Below are positions 60,643 through 64,000 of a stretch of DNA of 64,000 bases, one piece after another. The stretch covers positions 434,001-498,000 of the forward strand of contig NC_014211.1 of the NCBI RefSeq assembly GCF_000092985.1. The letters run 5' to 3'. The notes under the pieces were generated by a model. The model searched no databases and was not told where the DNA came from. It was given only the letters and a program-made list of their open reading frames with translations. The translations under genes were made by a program, and so were the position numbers. The DNA comes from Nocardiopsis dassonvillei subsp. dassonvillei DSM 43111. Lineage in GTDB: Bacteria; Actinomycetota; Actinomycetes; Streptosporangiales; Streptosporangiaceae. Position 1 is the first letter of the stretch, and each line of letters starts with the position of its first letter.

Positions 60643-61199
60643 GGGACCTCCCGGGTCGAGGGGCTTTCCTCGACCTTCGCCGACCGGGCACGACGGCGAA
60701 AGCCCCGATTCGAAGCTGTGGACAACGTCGGCGGGGCTCGGATCGGCGAGGGGAGGCCGGGCGTCGCGCAGATGGGCGGACCGGTTCGGCTGTGGCCTGG
60801 TGTGTCCGCGACCCGGATCAGCCGGGTCCGGGTTCGTTCGCGGTCCGGTTCACCTGGCGGGCGGGATGCGTATACGGGGGCGGATACGCACCCCCGCCCG
60901 ACAGGCGAGATGAGCGGACGCGGGGACTCGCCTTCACAGGGGGAGAAGGCCGCCACGCGGGGTTGCCGGTCCCGGGGGGTGAGGACCGGGTCCGCTCTCT
61001 GGTGAGGGTCGGCGAAGAGACGTGCTCTCGCGACCACCGGAAGGCACACGGACGTCATTCGGCGAAGAGGGATACCACCGGAACGCGAAATGGGGCGCGT
61101 ACGGCGGAGGCGCGAAGCGGGCGGCCCGCCCTCTTGGGAACGACGGGACAGACGTTACCACGCAGAGTTCCGTATCGGTTCTGGAATCAAGGGCAAAAA

Positions 61200-61440
61200 T
61201 TCGGGTCAACCGCCTTTTCGTCGCCGGAACATCGGCGTAGAAAGAAAGCAGTCGGTGGCTGAGAACCACCCCGACACGACAACCGGGAACCCACGCGCCA
61301 CTTGGCCCCGTGAGGCCCGTCTAGATCGGACAGGCTGATGTCCTGCCTGGTCAGACTAGGAAAATGGACGCCTGCTAACCCGGCGGAACGTGTCGGAGGC
61401 GGCGCCCCGGGAGACAGGACGGGGCGCCGTTCGTCCTGTG
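61200..61440 (+). ncRNA. Candidate Ms1/MTS2823-type 6S-like RNA
   Basis: In the non-coding kilobase between ssd and the Fic-like gene the plus strand folds as an extended rod. CCGACACG (61271-61278) pairs with 61389-61396. CCGGG (61283-61287) pairs with 61379-61383. GCGCCA pairs with TGGACGC around a bulged A. A terminal hairpin GGACAGG...CCTGCC near 61327-61346 closes it. A GC-rich terminator (CGGCGCCCCG, 61400-61409 with 61420-61429) follows. Hairpins GTCGGTGG...CCAC (61251-61269) and CGCCG...CGGCG (61221-61236) precede. The location matches the ssd-acs interval that harbours Ms1/MTS2823/scr3559. Ends are approximate. Confidence 0.5.
61400..61429 (+). terminator. Terminator after the RNA candidate
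   Basis: The 10-bp stem CGGCGCCCCG (61400-61409) pairs with 61420-61429, followed by TTCGTCCTG. Confidence 0.6.
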
Positions 61441-61516
61441 CGCACGCAAGGGCCGTGCCGCCCCCGCCCCCTTGTGGAACCGGCAAGCGTGATCGAACCG
61501 ATACTCTTCCTGAACC

Positions 61517-61528
61517 TACCGGTCGGTA
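61517..61528. promoter_or_regulatory. Orphan TetR-type palindrome
   Basis: TACCGGTCGGTA is a near-perfect inverted repeat in an AT-richer context, resembling TetR-family operators (CTACCGGTCGGTAAAT). No regulator gene is near, so it may respond to a distant repressor. Confidence 0.4.
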
Positions 61529-61715
61529 AATAACCGATTAGTGTTCAACATTTCGGTCGCGCACAGTTGCCGACCGTCAAAAGTTGTTGTCCTTTCCCGG
61601 CTTCTCCGCGCGCCTCGCGCACCTCCGCGTACCACCGAGGCCTCCGGCCCGTCCGTGCGCCTCGCGCGCCCCGGGCGCTTTCGAGATCTCCGGCCCGGAA
61701 GCCGGCGCCCCGCGC

Positions 61716-62528
61716 TCAGCCGCGCTTGAGGGCCTCACAGGTGGCCAGCGAGTCCTGCGCCCCCGCGCGGACCGCGCGGCAGCAGTACGCCACCCACCCG
61801 GCGACGCCCTCCGGGGTGCCGCCCATGTACCCGCGCAGCGCCGGCCCGTACTCGTCCCGCAGCGTCCGGTGGCCGAGCTCGGAGGGCACCAGCGACTTGG
61901 GGTCCAGACCCCGCTCCACCAGCGTCAACCGTTCGGCCGCGCGCGCCACCAGACCGTCGCCCCACCCGAACGGACGGACCGCCATCAGCTCCCCGTGCAC
62001 CAGGGCCGACATCACCAGCGCGGGCACCGACGTGCGCGCGCCCAGCAGCGAGTACAGGCCCTCCAGCCTGGCCATCGCGGTCTCCGGAGCCGGGGCCGGG
62101 CCCAGCCCCAGGGGGTCCTCGACGCGTTCCCCGGCCCTGCGGGGACGGCCCAGCGCGTCCGCGGACACCGCGTCCGCCGCGGCCAGCGTGTGCAGCCGGG
62201 CCAGGGCCTGGCGCGGAGCCCTCGGCCAGGTGTCCACCAGGCTCCCCAGCTCTCCGGACACCCGAAGCGCGCCCTTGACGCGCGTGTCGTACACGTGCCC
62301 CTCGCGGATCTCCTCCATCGAGACCTCGGCGCCCTCCAGCGCCGCCGACGCGACCGCGCCGCGCAGCGCGGACTCCATGGACACGTCGCTGCTGCGGCGG
62401 CGCAGCACGCGGTGGCCCAACAGACGGTCGACCAGGGTCCGCGTCTCGGCGACCGCGTCGGCCACACCGGGCAGCTCGGCGATCCGGGCCAACGGGTCGG
62501 ACACGGGGGAAGAAGTCGGTTCGCTCAC
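61716..62528 (-). CDS. Fic-like protein with degenerate active site
   Basis: 270 residues from GTG 62528; TAGTGT lies 8 nt upstream, so probably leaderless. SAALEG (61-66) fits the Fic inhibitory-helix consensus (S/T)xxxE(G/N). The region aligned with the Fic core reads RPFGWGDGLVAR (185-196) against HPFxxGNGRxxR: the catalytic His is Arg and Asn is Asp. The rest is helical, as in Fic proteins (LARIAELPGVADAVAETRTLVDRLLGHRVL). AMPylation is therefore doubtful. A regulatory or scaffold role is possible. In relatives this gene sits beside acs, as here. Confidence 0.75.
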   Translation of the reverse strand: MSEPTSSPVSDPLARIAELPGVADAVAETRTLVDRLLGHRVLRRRSSDVSMESALRGAVASAALEGAEVSMEEIREGHVYDTRVKGALRVSGELGSLVDTWPRAPRQALARLHTLAAADAVSADALGRPRRAGERVEDPLGLGPAPAPETAMARLEGLYSLLGARTSVPALVMSALVHGELMAVRPFGWGDGLVARAAERLTLVERGLDPKSLVPSELGHRTLRDEYGPALRGYMGGTPEGVAGWVAYCCRAVRAGAQDSLATCEALKRG

Positions 62529-62770
62529 GGAAAACAACACTACGCGCCGGTAACCCGGGCGGCCCACACCGGCGGGCCGGGTCGGCGGCCCGCGCCGACG
62601 ACAGCGCGCGAACCGTTCCCCGCGACCGCTCGTCGCGGCAGGGCGACCGTTCGCCGCCCGTTCGTCGCGCGCCCGGCCTTCCCCGCCGCTGGACGCCACC
62701 CCGCCTGTTCACGGGGTATCGCACGACATGATTAATTGGGTGTGAACCAGCCTACGTAAGGAGAATCACA

Positions 62771-64000
62771 GTGGCCGACAGCACTCCCGCGAGCCAGGAG
62801 ACACTGTCCAACCTTCTCCACGAGACGCGCAGCTTCCCTCCCCCGGAGGCGCTCGCCGCCGACGCCAACGTCAAGGCCGACGCCTACGCCAGGGCCGACG
62901 AGGACCGTCTCGGTTTCTGGGAGGAGCAGGCCCGCAGGCTCCAGTGGGAACAGCCCTGGGACACCGCCCTGGAGTGGAACCCGCCCTTCGCCAAGTGGTT
63001 CGTCGGCGGGAGGATCAACGCCTCCGTCAACTGCGTGGACCGGCACGTGGCCAACGGCCTCGGCGACCGGGTCGCCTACCACTGGGAGGGCGAGCCCGGC
63101 GACACCCGCACCATCACCTACGCCGAGCTCAAGGACCTGGTCTCCCAGGCGGCCAACGCCATGACCGGACTCGGCGTGCGCAAGGGCGACCGCGTCGCCA
63201 TCTACATGCCGATGATCCCCGAGACCGTCGTGGCCATGCTCGCCTGCGCCCGTCTCGGCGCCGTCCACATGGTCGTGTTCGGCGGCTTCTCCGTGGACGC
63301 CCTGGGCCAGCGCCTCGACGACAGCCAGGCCAAGCTCGTGGTCACCGCCGACGGAGGCTACCGCCGCGGCAAGGCCAGCGCCCTCAAGCCCGCCGTGGAC
63401 GCCGCCGTCGCCGACCGCCCCGCGGTCGAGAACGTCCTCGTCGTCCGCCGCACCGGCCAGGACGTCGAGTGGACCGACCGCGACGTGTGGTGGCACGACG
63501 TCGTGGAGTCCCAGAGCACCGAGCACACGCCCGAGGCGCACGACGCCGAGGACCCGCTGTACATCATGTACACCAGCGGCACCACGGCCAAGCCCAAGGG
63601 CATCCTGCACACCACCGGCGGCTACCTCACCCAGGTCGCCTACACCCACTGGGCGGTCTTCGACCTCAAGCCCGAGACCGACGTCTACTGGTGCGCCGCC
63701 GACATCGGCTGGGTCACCGGCCACTCCTACATCGTCTACGGCCCGCTCGCCAACGCGGCCACCACCGTCCTGTACGAGGGCACCCCGGACACCCCGCACA
63801 AGGGCCGCTTCTGGGAGATCATCGAGAAGTACAAGGTCACCATCGCCTACATGGCCCCCACGGCGATCCGCACCTTCATGAAGTGGGGCGACGACATCCC
63901 CGCCAAGTTCGACCTGTCCAGCCTGCGCGTCATCGGCTCGGTGGGCGAGCCCATCAACCCCGAGGCCTACGTCTGGTACCGCAAGAACATCGGCGGCGAC
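62771..64000 (+). CDS. acs: Acetyl-CoA synthetase, N-terminal part (3' end outside window)
   Basis: 410 visible residues of AMP-forming acetyl-CoA synthetase. Seen: the Acs N-terminal segment WEQPWDTALEWNPPFAKWFVGGRINASVNCVDRHV, RKGDRVAIYMPMIPETVVAMLACARLGAVHMVVFGGFS, the P-loop-like YIMYTSGTTAKPKGILHT (about 257-274, with Ala where Gly is common), and the helical WVTGHSYIVYGPL. It makes acetyl-CoA from acetate. The C-terminal domain with the acetylatable Lys is beyond the window. GTG 62771 follows AAGGAGA. It is divergent from the Fic-like gene. Confidence 0.95.
   Translation, partial: MADSTPASQETLSNLLHETRSFPPPEALAADANVKADAYARADEDRLGFWEEQARRLQWEQPWDTALEWNPPFAKWFVGGRINASVNCVDRHVANGLGDRVAYHWEGEPGDTRTITYAELKDLVSQAANAMTGLGVRKGDRVAIYMPMIPETVVAMLACARLGAVHMVVFGGFSVDALGQRLDDSQAKLVVTADGGYRRGKASALKPAVDAAVADRPAVENVLVVRRTGQDVEWTDRDVWWHDVVESQSTEHTPEAHDAEDPLYIMYTSGTTAKPKGILHTTGGYLTQVAYTHWAVFDLKPETDVYWCAADIGWVTGHSYIVYGPLANAATTVLYEGTPDTPHKGRFWEIIEKYKVTIAYMAPTAIRTFMKWGDDIPAKFDLSSLRVIGSVGEPINPEAYVWYRKNIGGD

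Larger units (their letters stand above)
60643..61715. other. 1.07-kb non-coding region upstream of the tad operon
   Basis: No convincing protein gene on either strand. It includes a DnaA-box-like TGTGGACAA (60717-60725), the structured RNA candidate, its terminator and the orphan palindrome at 61517-61528. The minus-strand tad operon starts at its left edge. Confidence 0.6.

Noticed and set aside
60792-61262. 156-codon plus-strand frame in the ssd upstream region
   Set aside because: No Shine-Dalgarno sequence and a composition unlike proteins; overlaps the structured RNA candidate.
1-64000. CRISPR arrays
   Set aside because: No regularly spaced repeats of 24-40 bp were seen.

Overview
The window is GC-rich DNA (about 70 percent or more over most of its length) with strong third-position G+C bias, GTG/TTG starts and several apparently leaderless genes. 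It also carries WhiB-, BldG- and SARP-type genes and a mycelial-actinomycete type integrative element. It therefore comes from an actinobacterium. The protein set and gene order resemble Streptomyces but differ in detail, and a Nocardiopsis-like member of the Streptosporangiales fits best. That genus-level call is inference.

Region 1 (1-10,574) is chromosomal core: the tail of a DUF4446 gene, pheA, an unrecognised 57-codon gene, serS, bpa (proteasome activator), a quinone oxidoreductase, a MinD/ParA-like ATPase with a very long acidic/Pro-rich N-terminus, two tandem-domain universal stress proteins and a VOC protein. Region 2 (10,575-23,329) is an actinomycete integrative and conjugative element (AICE) inserted in the 3' end of a tRNA-Ser(UGA) gene. 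It is bounded by 38-bp direct repeats and carries int, xis, a RepSA-type initiator, an FtsK/TraB translocase, a Pra-like activator, a GntR (KorSA-type) repressor with three matching operators, an XRE regulator plus flavoprotein pair, and small accessory genes. Near its left end lies a markedly AT-rich two-gene cassette, DUF262 plus HEPN, the best candidate here for a little-described defence or toxin system.

Region 3 (23,510-38,700) is chromosomal: a thioesterase-like protein, a second DnaN-like sliding clamp followed by a cluster of DnaA boxes, a DUF2786 protein, a NUDIX protein, a large SARP/NB-ARC/TPR regulator, an MpaB-type oxygenase, a DUF4037 protein, a secreted AA10 polysaccharide monooxygenase, a class C beta-lactamase-like serine hydrolase with a membrane tail, tRNA-Pro(CGG), a metallophosphoesterase and a YqeY protein. 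Region 4 (38,775-64,000) is a block whose order I remember from Streptomyces and partly from Mycobacterium: PBP1, wblA, two ArsA-type ATPases, DUF4177, RidA, NUDIX, MBL hydrolase, Crp, nth, NUDIX, marP, an anti-sigma factor with bldG, the DUF1998 helicase, the Tad pilus genes, an ssd/TadZ gene, a Fic-like protein and acs (cut by the window end).

Three points stand out. The ssd/TadZ gene appears split between two reading frames. The kilobase between it and the Fic-like gene is non-coding and holds a structured RNA candidate where the Ms1/MTS2823 RNA is expected by synteny. The tRNA-Ser gene has lost its original palindromic terminator to the far side of the integrated element.
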